DNA of 64,000 bases from Pelosinus sp. IPA-1 (GTDB lineage Bacteria > Bacillota > Negativicutes > DSM-13327): the NCBI RefSeq assembly GCF_030269905.1, contig NZ_BSVC01000009.1, forward strand, positions 1 through 64,000, written 5' to 3'. The notes beneath the pieces were generated by a model. The model was not told the DNA's origin. It saw nothing but the letters and a program-made list of their open reading frames with translations, and ran no database searches. The number at the start of each line of letters is the position of its first letter. Position 1 is the first letter of the stretch. The position numbers and the translations under genes were made by a program. This document shows positions 55,009 through 63,538 of this stretch, piece after piece.

Positions 55009-55976
55009 TATACCACTCCTTGGCGCAATAAGTCAGTAAGGTGAATAATACCAATCGCCTTATTTTGTTCATCAACTACAGGTAATACAGTAATAGGCCT
55101 AGGATGATTTTTTTCCATAATACGCAGCGCCTGAGCAGCTAGCTTGTTCGCTGTAATGGTACGTGGCGTTTTTGTCATAAGGCGATCCACCTTTTTATCT
55201 AGGAATTCATGCCCTTGCTCTAACCCTCGGCGAATGTCACCATCCGTAATGATCCCAACTAGATGCCCCTGTTCATCCACTACATTAGTAACGCCAAGTC
55301 CTTTGGCAGTAATAACAAATAAAGCTTCTTTCACAGTCTTATCTAGGGTAACTAATGGATTTTCTTCGCCGGAATGCATTATGTTTTCTACCGTTAATAA
55401 AAGTCTGCGGCCTAACGCTCCCCCTGGATGAAACACGGCAAAATCTTCAGGTGTAAATTTACGTTCTGATAGTAAGGCGACTGCTAAGGCATCTCCCATA
55501 GCCAGTGAGGCAGTAGTGCTAGCTGTCGGCGCCAAACCTAAAGGACAAGCTTCTTGCTCTACGGCTACATCGAGAAAAATATCTGCATTTTTGGCCATGG
55601 TAGATTCCGCGCAACCAGACATGACTACAATGCTGGCACCAATACGTTTAATGGCCGGAAAAATACTAACAACTTCTGCTGTTTCCCCACTGTTAGACAA
55701 TGCCAATACAACGTCGTCAGCAGTGACCATCCCCAGGTCCCCATGAATCCCTTCTGCTGGATGTAAAAAAAAGGCAGGAGTTCCTGTACTAGCAAGGGTC
55801 GCAGCAATTTTTTTGCCAATATGCCCGGATTTGCCCATTCCGGTAACTACAACCCGCCCTGTGCAAGATAATATCATATCAATAGCAGCTGTAAATTGAC
55901 CATTTATCCGCGGAATTAAGCTTTCAATGGCTTTTGCCTCAATGGCTAAGACTTTCTTTGCTTGTTCAATAATCAT
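55008..55976 (-). CDS. kdsD: Arabinose-5-phosphate isomerase
   Basis: 322 aa. A SIS domain (about 35-170; GMGKSGHIGKKIAATLASTG, then LGMVTADDVVLALSNSGET) is followed by two CBS domains (about 205-322). This is the KpsF/KdsD/GutQ family. It converts ribulose 5-phosphate to arabinose 5-phosphate, the first step to Kdo. Its place between kdsA and kdsC supports the biosynthetic role. Confidence 0.95.
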   Translation of the reverse strand: MIIEQAKKVLAIEAKAIESLIPRINGQFTAAIDMILSCTGRVVVTGMGKSGHIGKKIAATLASTGTPAFFLHPAEGIHGDLGMVTADDVVLALSNSGETAEVVSIFPAIKRIGASIVVMSGCAESTMAKNADIFLDVAVEQEACPLGLAPTASTTASLAMGDALAVALLSERKFTPEDFAVFHPGGALGRRLLLTVENIMHSGEENPLVTLDKTVKEALFVITAKGLGVTNVVDEQGHLVGIITDGDIRRGLEQGHEFLDKKVDRLMTKTPRTITANKLAAQALRIMEKNHPRPITVLPVVDEQNKAIGIIHLTDLLRQGVV

Positions 55977-56002
55977 GGCCTATACCTCCGTTAAAAATAT
56001 TT

Positions 56003-56073
56003 AAACCGCGAAGATACAAAGTTGGGAAGCGCTGTTCACTATTCTTCATACCCTTCGCATCTTCGCGGTTCGA
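56003..56073 (-). repeat. Palindromic element, CGAAG type
   Basis: AAACCGCGAAGATAC at the left, CGCATCTTCGCGGTTCG at the right. Both arms carry the CGCGAAGA variant. Confidence 0.8.
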
Positions 56074-56119
56074 AATGCTTTTTCTCTATATTCAGAAAGA
56101 CATTACACTAATAAGAATT

Positions 56120-56201
56120 GAACCACAAAGACACAAAGGCACTATAGGAATGGATGTTTCCTATTGTGTGCCACGCCAGTGGCATTGTGTCTTTGTGGTT
56201 C
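56120..56201 (-). repeat. Palindromic element, CAAAG type
   Basis: GAACCACAAAGACACAA at the left, TTGTGTCTTTGTGGTTC at the right, nested hairpin GCCAC-GCCA-GTGGC. It is the second element between kdsA and kdsD, and its right end is 25 bases from the kdsA stop. Confidence 0.92.
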
Positions 56202-56225
56202 ATTTTTGGGTACATCTAACACATG

Positions 56226-57050
56226 TTATTTATGTTTACGTACAACATTGTCAAGAGCTTGTACGTCTTTTAGTAAGTCTTCTAGTTGGTCAATGTAGAG
56301 CATGTTCGGGCCATCTGATAATGCCTCTGCTGGGTTATCATGAACTTCCATGAATAAGACATCAATTCCTGTTGCTACGGCGGCGCGAGTAAGATAAGGT
56401 ACAAATTCCCTTTGCCCGCTAGAAGTCGTCCCAGCACCTCCTGGTAATTGTACGCTATGAGTTCCATCAAATACGATAGGATAGCCAAAAGAACGCATGA
56501 TAGGCAAAGATCTCATATCCGTTACCAAATTATTATAACCGAAGCTTGCCCCCCGCTCTGTCAGGAGAATGTTTTCGTTACCAGCTTCGCGAATTTTCGC
56601 AATTACGTTTTTCATATCATTAGGAGCTAAGAATTGTCCCTTTTTTACATTTACCACTTTTCCTGTGCTAGCCGCTTGATAGACTAGGTCAGTTTGGCGA
56701 CATAGAAATGCAGGTATTTGTAAAACATCCAAGACATTTGCTGCTGGCTCAATTTGTGTACTGCAATGAATGTCACTTACCACTGGTACGCCTAATTCTT
56801 CTTTAATTTGCCTTAAGATTTCTAAGCCTTCTGTAAGACCTGGTCCACGAAAAGAAGAATAAGATGAACGATTGGCTTTATCGAAAGATGCTTTAAAAAT
56901 ATAGGGAATACCTAAGCGATCTGTAATTTCCTTTATAGCTTTCCCGATTTTGAGGGTACGTTCTGCCCCTTCAATCACGCAAGGCCCAGCCATCAAAGCG
57001 ATAGGGTTCTTCCCACCAACAGTAATGGATCCAATGTTAACTGTATTCAT
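56226..57050 (-). CDS. kdsA: Kdo-8-phosphate synthase
   Basis: 274-aa aldolase-type enzyme. [12 protein letters not shown] is at 17-28, then [23 protein letters not shown] and [12 protein letters not shown], all as in KdsA. It condenses arabinose 5-phosphate with phosphoenolpyruvate. ATG 57050 follows AGGAGG; a longer frame from 57110 is translated repeat sequence and is rejected. Confidence 0.96.
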   Translation of the reverse strand: MNTVNIGSITVGGKNPIALMAGPCVIEGAERTLKIGKAIKEITDRLGIPYIFKASFDKANRSSYSSFRGPGLTEGLEILRQIKEELGVPVVSDIHCSTQIEPAANVLDVLQIPAFLCRQTDLVYQAASTGKVVNVKKGQFLAPNDMKNVIAKIREAGNENILLTERGASFGYNNLVTDMRSLPIMRSFGYPIVFDGTHSVQLPGGAGTTSSGQREFVPYLTRAAVATGIDVLFMEVHDNPAEALSDGPNMLYIDQLEDLLKDVQALDNVVRKHK

Positions 57051-57093
57051 AAAAAAGCCTCCTAAATTTTCATTGATTTCGAGGATGTATTTT

Positions 57094-57186
57094 TTGAACC
57101 ACAGAGACACAGAGGACGCTGAGGAGATTTATATTGACATAATTGTATTTTCTCCTCTGCGCTTCTCTGTGCCCTCTGTGGTTCAA
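57094..57186 (-). repeat. Palindromic element, CAGAG type
   Basis: TTGAACCACAGAGACACAGA and on at the left is matched by CTCTGTGCCCTCTGTGGTTCAA at the right; between kdsB and kdsA. Confidence 0.88.
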
Positions 57187-57196
57187 CCGTTTTTTT

Positions 57197-57225
57197 ACCG
57201 CAAAAGCGCAAAGGAAGCTGAGAGT
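57197..57225 (-). repeat. Solo arm of the palindromic element
   Basis: ACCGCAAAAGCGCAAAGGAA and on, a CAAAAG variant, 12 bases from the kdsB stop and adjacent to the complete element at 57094-57186. Confidence 0.5.
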
Positions 57226-57236
57226 TGAATTTGTTA

Positions 57237-57959
57237 TTAATTCTTCAATAATAAATTCACTTTTTCTAAATCTTCCATGGTATCTACACCAATGGATTGG
57301 AAGTCTGTTTTGATTACCTTTATGCGATAGCCATGTTCTAAGGCCCGTAGTTGTTCTAGAGATTCTGCCTTTTCTAGGGGAGTGGGAGTTAGCTTTGCAT
57401 ATTTCAATAAGAAATCCCTGCGATAAGCATAAATACCAATGTGTTTATACACAGGCAAGCCTGTCTCTACACGAGGAAAGGGAATGAGGGAACGAGAAAA
57501 ATACAATGCATAACCTTGTAAATCCGTTACTACTTTCACAACACTAGGAACTTGATATTCACTTTTATCGATCTGCGTCATGAGGGTTGCCATGTGCAAG
57601 TCAGGATTGTTATCAAAAGCACCAGCTAACTGATCAATAACTTCTGGCTGAATCATGGGTTCATCCCCCTGGACATTGATAATCAAATCAACATCAGGGA
57701 ATTTTTCTGCTACCTCAGCTAGTCGATCGGTACCTGTAGGATGATCTGGCGATGTCAAAACAGCCTTTCCGCCGAAGCTTTCAACCGTTTCATATACTAA
57801 AGAGTGGTCTGTTGCTATTATGACTTGCTTAGGGCGCTTAGAAAGAATCGCCCGTTCATATACACGTTGAATCATAGGTTTACCAGCAATATCTGCCAAA
57901 GGCTTCCCAGGAAGCCGAGTGGAAGAGTAACGGGCTGGAATAACACATACTATGTTCAT
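57237..57959 (-). CDS. kdsB: CMP-Kdo synthetase
   Basis: 240-aa cytidylyltransferase. VIPARYSSTRLPGKPL is at 6-21, VNVQGDEP in the middle, and PTGTDRLAE and KHIGIYAYRR as in KdsB. It activates Kdo for WaaA. ATG 57959 follows AAAGGAGG; the ATG at 57998 would add 13 residues with no support. Confidence 0.96.
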   Translation of the reverse strand: MNIVCVIPARYSSTRLPGKPLADIAGKPMIQRVYERAILSKRPKQVIIATDHSLVYETVESFGGKAVLTSPDHPTGTDRLAEVAEKFPDVDLIINVQGDEPMIQPEVIDQLAGAFDNNPDLHMATLMTQIDKSEYQVPSVVKVVTDLQGYALYFSRSLIPFPRVETGLPVYKHIGIYAYRRDFLLKYAKLTPTPLEKAESLEQLRALEHGYRIKVIKTDFQSIGVDTMEDLEKVNLLLKN

Positions 57960-58007
57960 CGAAAAACCTCCTTTAGAAGTATCGTATTGAACTTTCAAGA
58001 AACCATA

Positions 58008-59174
58008 CTACCTTTTTACTGTATTATACTTTTTTATAGCGGTAGTTTCGATTAGCCCCATTAGCTCTTCATAACCTTCGGTAAAATGTACAGCGATGCT
58101 TAAGACGTATAATGGAAGAGGGCGATTGGAGTGGATAAATTCAGCAGGAATTTTCACAGCATCTTTTTCCGTTGTCACTAAGGCATAAGCCTTTTCGTCC
58201 ACAGCTCGCTGCATAAGATACTGCATTTCTGCCATTGTATAATCATGATGATCTGCATAACGTACCCCAGAAACTTGGGCCACGCCAATATCCAAAATGG
58301 TTTGTTCGAAGGAGGAAGGGTTGCCAATGGCAGAAAACGCTAATACTTTTTGCCCACGAATGGTCTCTAATGCCACATCAGTCACCCGCATCCCTTTATA
58401 CCATTCCTCAATTTCCACGAAGCACCTTGGTTTGTGAATGCTTTCCACAACCAAAGCGGTATTGTTGTAGCGGTCTAGAGTCGTATGAATTACATCTCGC
58501 GCATCATTCGTGGATTGGTCTACTTTGGTTAATAAAAAGACTTGCGCTCGATCCAAATTGGGTAAGGGCTCCCGCAAGGTTCCCCTTGGCAACATAAAGT
58601 TATTGCCAAACATATTTAATGAATCAATTAAAACAATATCCAAATCCCGAGCCAACTGCCAATGCTGATATCCATCATCGAGAATAATCACATCCGCTTT
58701 TAGTTCCTTAACAGCATATTCCCCTGTAATAATTCGATCTCGTCCAATGACTACTGAAATTCCTGGTAAGCTTTTTGCTAACAGATAGGCTTCATCCCCT
58801 GCTTCTGTTGCTGTCATATAGATTTTGTTTCCGTCTGAAACTAAGCCAACTTTACCTTTCCAACCAGCACGGTAACCTCGATTTAAAATAACGACTCGAT
58901 ATCCCATATCCCGAATAATCATCGCTAACCGCTGAGCGGTGGGAGTCTTCCCCGTACCACCTACCGTAATATTACCAAGACTAATTACATAGGAAGGTAA
59001 CTTATGCTGTTTTAAAAGACCATGCTTATATAAGCGTAATTTAAGGCGTACGGCCCAACCATAAAGCATAGAAAATCCTTGCAGCAATCCTAGTAAAAAA
59101 GCTGCAAAGCGGCCAGGCTGTTCACCATGTACTAATTTGTATAAATAAAGTTGTAATTCTTCACGTTGGCGCAT
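58008..59174 (-). CDS. lpxK: Tetraacyldisaccharide 4'-kinase
   Basis: 388 aa. An amphipathic N-terminus precedes the P-loop GNITVGGTGKTPTA (67-80) and the conserved VILDDGYQHWQLARDLDI. It phosphorylates lipid A precursor at the 4' position on the inner membrane. The protein is a little longer than E. coli LpxK (328 aa) because of an extended N-terminus. It is followed directly by kdsB. Confidence 0.94.
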   Translation of the reverse strand: MRQREELQLYLYKLVHGEQPGRFAAFLLGLLQGFSMLYGWAVRLKLRLYKHGLLKQHKLPSYVISLGNITVGGTGKTPTAQRLAMIIRDMGYRVVILNRGYRAGWKGKVGLVSDGNKIYMTATEAGDEAYLLAKSLPGISVVIGRDRIITGEYAVKELKADVIILDDGYQHWQLARDLDIVLIDSLNMFGNNFMLPRGTLREPLPNLDRAQVFLLTKVDQSTNDARDVIHTTLDRYNNTALVVESIHKPRCFVEIEEWYKGMRVTDVALETIRGQKVLAFSAIGNPSSFEQTILDIGVAQVSGVRYADHHDYTMAEMQYLMQRAVDEKAYALVTTEKDAVKIPAEFIHSNRPLPLYVLSIAVHFTEGYEELMGLIETTAIKKYNTVKR

Positions 59175-59192
59175 ACTTGTTCCGCCTTTTGC

Positions 59193-60488
59193 TTAATTTA
59201 TTCTTGCTAGCAAGTCCTTTAGGTACGTCACACTTTTTCGTGAAGCCCCACGGTTTTCTTCAATAATCCTTATTGTTTCTTGAGACATTTTTAACAGTAA
59301 GGTTTCATTCTTTACGATATCTAGTATTTTTTCCCCTAGGCCATCGGCATCATATACTGTTACACAGGCTTCCCTCTCGGAAAACAATGCATACGTATCT
59401 TTAAAGTTAAACATATGAGGACCGACTATAATGGGTTTACCATGTGCCGCAGGTTCGAGAATATTATGTCCGCCTTTCGGTACTAGACTACCACCAACAT
59501 AAATAATCGTCCCCAAACTGTAAATTTTCCCCAACTCACCAATAGTATCTAGTACCACAACATCATGGTTAATATTTGGATTGGCAAGTAAATTTTTTCG
59601 CAGTTTCCCAGAAAAACCAAATTTGTTCGCTAAAAGGGCAATTTCTTCACTACGAAGAATATCACGAGGAGCTATTACTAATTTGGCTGTGGGGAACTCC
59701 TCTTTTACCTTTTGAAAGGCACTAAACAAGAGTTCTTCTTCCCCTGGATGAGTACTACCCGCCATTAAAATGGGGAAGGAATTTTCAATCCCCAGTTCCC
59801 GAAGTAGAGTCTGTTGTTCCTCGTTTGTCACATTCGTATAGGTTTGATCAAACTTGGTGTTGCCTGTCACAACAACCCGCTCTTTATCCGCTCCTAAGCG
59901 GATAATATATTGAGCATCAATTGAAGATTGCATGCAAAATATTTCCACCGTATTGAGCATGGCTTTTAATACGCTGCGCATATAATGATAACGTTCCACA
60001 CTTTTATCGCTTATCCTGCCATTAACCATCATTACAGGTATACTAAAGTGTCTCGCTGCCTTTAAAAAATTGGGCCACAATTCTGTCTCTACCAATAAAA
60101 ATACACAAGGGCGAATCCGTTTAATAACATAATGGCTCAAATAGGGCACGTCGAGAGGGAAAAAGATAATACTATCAGCATCTTTGATAATTCTTTTCGC
60201 CATGTCATACCCACTAGAAGTTACTACCGATATTAATATAGGCTTATCAGGGAAGGCACAACGTATCTCTTTGATGATTGGACTGGCGGCGACGATTTCC
60301 CCTACAGAAGCTGCATGCAGCCAAATGCAATCTTGCTTAACTACAGGTGCCAAGTCTTCTTCAGGCAAAAAACCGAAACTTTGCTGCAATCGCCTGCTAA
60401 AACCTTTTTCCCTAATCAATCGTATAAAAAACACCGGGGTAGCTAGCACAACAAGCGCGATTGCTAACAGGTTATAAAGAAAATGCAT
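59193..60488 (-). CDS. waaA: Kdo transferase
   Basis: 431-aa GT30 enzyme. An N-terminal membrane anchor (about 4-24) is followed by WLHAASVGEIVAASP, where E64 is the expected catalytic base, then LVETELWPNF and GGSLVPKGGHNILEPAAHGK. It adds Kdo to lipid IVA; how many residues is not readable. ATG 60488 follows GAGG by eight bases. It lies 33 bases behind msbA. Confidence 0.95.
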   Translation of the reverse strand: MHFLYNLLAIALVVLATPVFFIRLIREKGFSRRLQQSFGFLPEEDLAPVVKQDCIWLHAASVGEIVAASPIIKEIRCAFPDKPILISVVTSSGYDMAKRIIKDADSIIFFPLDVPYLSHYVIKRIRPCVFLLVETELWPNFLKAARHFSIPVMMVNGRISDKSVERYHYMRSVLKAMLNTVEIFCMQSSIDAQYIIRLGADKERVVVTGNTKFDQTYTNVTNEEQQTLLRELGIENSFPILMAGSTHPGEEELLFSAFQKVKEEFPTAKLVIAPRDILRSEEIALLANKFGFSGKLRKNLLANPNINHDVVVLDTIGELGKIYSLGTIIYVGGSLVPKGGHNILEPAAHGKPIIVGPHMFNFKDTYALFSEREACVTVYDADGLGEKILDIVKNETLLLKMSQETIRIIEENRGASRKSVTYLKDLLARIN

Positions 60489-60521
60489 GTTAGATACCTC
60501 TTTTTCTGTCTTTGGCATTAC

Positions 60522-62243
60522 CTATTTCTCGAATTGGACCTGATACAATTTACTATATAAACCGCCTGCGGCTAAAAGTTCTTTGTGAGTACCCTTTTCT
60601 TTGATTCTGCCTTTATCCATAACTACAATCAAATCTGCCCGTTGTACCGTAGACAACCGATGGGCAATAACAACAGAAGTACGTCCTATCATCAACTTGT
60701 CAATTGCTTCTTGCACTAATTTTTCACTTTCTGTATCCAGAGCAGAGGTAGCTTCATCCAAAATTAATACGCGAGGATTTTTCAAAATAGCTCTGGCAAT
60801 GGAAATTCGCTGCCTTTGACCACCAGATAGTTTTGAACCTCGTTCACCAATTTGAGTTTCATAGCCACCGGGCATATCTAAGATAAAATTATGAGCATTG
60901 GCTGCTTTGGCTGCTTGAATTACTTCATCTTGTGTTGCATCTAATTTCCCATATAAAATATTTTCATAGACGCTACCATTGAAAAGTATGGTTTCTTGAG
61001 GCACAATACCGATCTGCTCCCTTAACGAATGTAAGGTTACAGTTTTTATATCAATACCATCAATGGTAATGTTTCCGTCTGTTGGGTCATAAAATCTAGG
61101 AATCATATTGGCAATGGTGGTTTTTCCTGCACCGCTTGGTCCAACGATAGCTACGACTTGGCCTGGATTGATTGAAAGATTTACTTGACTTAGAGCTGGT
61201 TCTCCTTCTTTATATTCAAAGGTTACTTGATTTAATGCTACATAACCGTTAATGGTCGATAATGGCATCGCATTCGGCATATCCTCAATTTCCGGTTTAG
61301 TATCTAGTACTTCAAATACTCTCTCAGCAGCAGATAAGGCTTTTTGAATGCTACCATATACACGACTTAGACGTTTAATCGGATTAGATAAATTTACGGC
61401 ATAAACTAAGAAGGCAACAAGGGAGCCCGCTGTTAAGTTTTCGCTGATTACCTCCCGCCCTCCGTACCAAATGATCATGGTAACACCAATTGCCGCTAGA
61501 AATTCAATAACAGGAGTTAAGGTTGCCATGATTTGAGAATTCTTCATTACTGCCCGAAAGTTTTGCTCGTTTTCTCTATTAAACCGTGCGATTTCATAGT
61601 CTTCTCTGGCAAAGGATTTAATAACCCTGACAGAAGAAATACTTTCTTGGAGTACGGAGGTAATATCAGCAGCCCTTTCTTGCATTGCCGTACTAGATCT
61701 CCGCAATTTTTTGCCAAAAATATTAATAGCCTGGCCCACTAAAGGTAGAGTAACCAAAGTCAAAAGAGATAGTTTCCAATGCAGATAAAACATGGCTCCT
61801 AATGAACCAATTAAAGTCATACCTTCTGTAACTAATTCAATCATAGATTCGACGAGTGCGCCTTGTACAGCTGCAACATCATTGGTAATATAACTCATGA
61901 TTTTACCAGTTTGTCGTTTTTCATAATAGGACAGAGATAATCGTTGTAAATGACGGTAAACACCTTCGCGAATATCAATAATAACTTTTTGGCCAATGTA
62001 GGACATTAAGTAAGTTTGTCCATAAAAGAAAATACCTCTAAGAAAATATACAATCACAATGCCTATGGCAATGGTATTCAGCATTGTCATATTTTTGGTC
62101 GTCAAGACATCATCAATAACACCTTTTAATATCCAAGGCACATATAGGTTGGCACTAGCCGCTAAAATGATGCAAAAAATTGCTGCAATCATTCGTGGCA
62201 AATAGGGTTTGACATATTGTAATAGACGCAAATATATTGTCAT
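60522..62243 (-). CDS. msbA: Lipid A-core flippase ABC transporter (MsbA-like)
   Basis: 573-aa half transporter. Six helices (to about 310) are followed by the ATPase with Walker A VGPSGAGKTT, LSGGQRQRISIARA and Walker B VLILDEATSALD. Its position between lpxB and waaA makes lipid A-core flipping the likely role; sequence alone would also allow a lipid exporter of another type. ATG 62243 lies five bases after GGAGG and two bases after the lpxB stop. Confidence 0.9.
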   Translation of the reverse strand: MTIYLRLLQYVKPYLPRMIAAIFCIILAASANLYVPWILKGVIDDVLTTKNMTMLNTIAIGIVIVYFLRGIFFYGQTYLMSYIGQKVIIDIREGVYRHLQRLSLSYYEKRQTGKIMSYITNDVAAVQGALVESMIELVTEGMTLIGSLGAMFYLHWKLSLLTLVTLPLVGQAINIFGKKLRRSSTAMQERAADITSVLQESISSVRVIKSFAREDYEIARFNRENEQNFRAVMKNSQIMATLTPVIEFLAAIGVTMIIWYGGREVISENLTAGSLVAFLVYAVNLSNPIKRLSRVYGSIQKALSAAERVFEVLDTKPEIEDMPNAMPLSTINGYVALNQVTFEYKEGEPALSQVNLSINPGQVVAIVGPSGAGKTTIANMIPRFYDPTDGNITIDGIDIKTVTLHSLREQIGIVPQETILFNGSVYENILYGKLDATQDEVIQAAKAANAHNFILDMPGGYETQIGERGSKLSGGQRQRISIARAILKNPRVLILDEATSALDTESEKLVQEAIDKLMIGRTSVVIAHRLSTVQRADLIVVMDKGRIKEKGTHKELLAAGGLYSKLYQVQFEK

Positions 62244-62244
62244 G

Positions 62245-63390
62245 TTATCCTCCACTCGGTCTCTTGGCAACGGCTAAAATTTCCCTTGCTACCCGCTCAA
62301 CTGCACCTAACTCACCTAATTTTTGCCCTACTTCTAGCAAATCAATCAGCATTTCACTTTTGACCTTAGGATCACTTAAAATAGGCAGCACTTCATTCGC
62401 AATATTCTCAGCTGTTACAGCATGTTGCAACAATTCGGGTACTACCTTACGTCCGGCAATAATATTGGGCAAACTGATATAGGGTATTTTTATCAAAAGT
62501 TTGCCCAACAAGTAGGTCAAGGTTGCTACACGATAAATAATAACGGTTGGTAATTTGAGCAAAGCTGCTTCTAGAGTAACCGTACCTGATGCAGCGATGG
62601 CTACATCGGCAATATTCATTAGATCATAGGTGTTCTTTTCTGTCAAAACAACTGGTATTTTATATTCCGCTATTATGTTATGTAGCATTTCCCGGGAAAT
62701 TGTCGAGGCCACTGGCAGAAAAAACTGGGTACCTTGCACTCGTTCTGCTATTTTTTCCCCAGCAGCCAGCATATCTGGTAATAGTTTAAGAATTTCTTGT
62801 TGTCGACTTCCTGGCAACAGTAAGACGATTGGCCGCTCAGGATTCGCTCCAAAATACGGGTAGGCTTCTTCCTTGGTCATAGTTGTTTTTACTATATCTA
62901 GCAAAGGGTGGCCAACAAACGTAACATTCGCCCCAGCTTCCTGATATACATCTGCTTCAAAAGGAAAAATAGCCGCCACTTTTTCTACAATTTCGGCGAC
63001 TTCTTTTGCCCGGCCTCGTCTCCATGCCCAGACGGTAGGACTAATATAAGATATTACAGGAATACCTTTTTGCTTTGCGATTTTAGCCAACCGCATATTA
63101 AAATCAGGATAGTCAATAATGACTAAGGCATCAGGGCGTTCTTTCTCCATGAGCTCGACTAGATCATCGCGTAGTTTAAACAATCTAGGCAGGTTTTTAA
63201 TGACTTCCACAAACCCGATAACGCCTAAATTCGCAATATCATACACGATTTTCACACCCGCGGCTTGCATCGCCTGACCACCCATACCAAATATTTCGAC
63301 GTCAGGTTGTATGGTTTTCAATGCACTAGCTACACTAGCGCCATGCAAATCACCTGATGCTTCTCCAACCGATATCATGATTTTACACAT
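62245..63390 (-). CDS. lpxB: Lipid-A-disaccharide synthase
   Basis: 381-aa GT19 enzyme. The start reads KIMISVGEASGDLHGASVA and VIIDYPDFNMRLAK, PTVWAWRRGRAKEV and LLPGSRQQEI follow, all strongly conserved in LpxB. It joins UDP-diacylglucosamine and lipid X. GGAGG precedes the ATG by six bases. Confidence 0.96.
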   Translation of the reverse strand: MCKIMISVGEASGDLHGASVASALKTIQPDVEIFGMGGQAMQAAGVKIVYDIANLGVIGFVEVIKNLPRLFKLRDDLVELMEKERPDALVIIDYPDFNMRLAKIAKQKGIPVISYISPTVWAWRRGRAKEVAEIVEKVAAIFPFEADVYQEAGANVTFVGHPLLDIVKTTMTKEEAYPYFGANPERPIVLLLPGSRQQEILKLLPDMLAAGEKIAERVQGTQFFLPVASTISREMLHNIIAEYKIPVVLTEKNTYDLMNIADVAIAASGTVTLEAALLKLPTVIIYRVATLTYLLGKLLIKIPYISLPNIIAGRKVVPELLQHAVTAENIANEVLPILSDPKVKSEMLIDLLEVGQKLGELGAVERVAREILAVAKRPSGG

Positions 63391-63434
63391 ACAAAGCCTC
63401 CATCAAAATTGTTATCATAAGGTAAAACTTTTTG

Positions 63435-63510
63435 AACCACAAAGACACAAAGGACACTATGGACGTTCCACTTTGTGTGACGCGCTAGCGTCTTTGTGCC
63501 TTTGTGGTTA
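63435..63510 (-). repeat. Palindromic element, CAAAG type
   Basis: AACCACAAAGACACAAAGGA at the left, CTTTGTGCCTTTGTGGTTA at the right, nested hairpin GACGC-GCTA-GCGTC. Between lpxI and lpxB. Confidence 0.88.
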
Positions 63511-63538
63511 ATAAAACACTAAGTTTATTCCTATTTTA

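Noticed and set aside
37189-63510. Palindromic repeats as a CRISPR array
   Set aside because: Copies are kilobases apart, are themselves inverted repeats, vary in length and have no regular spacers or cas genes.
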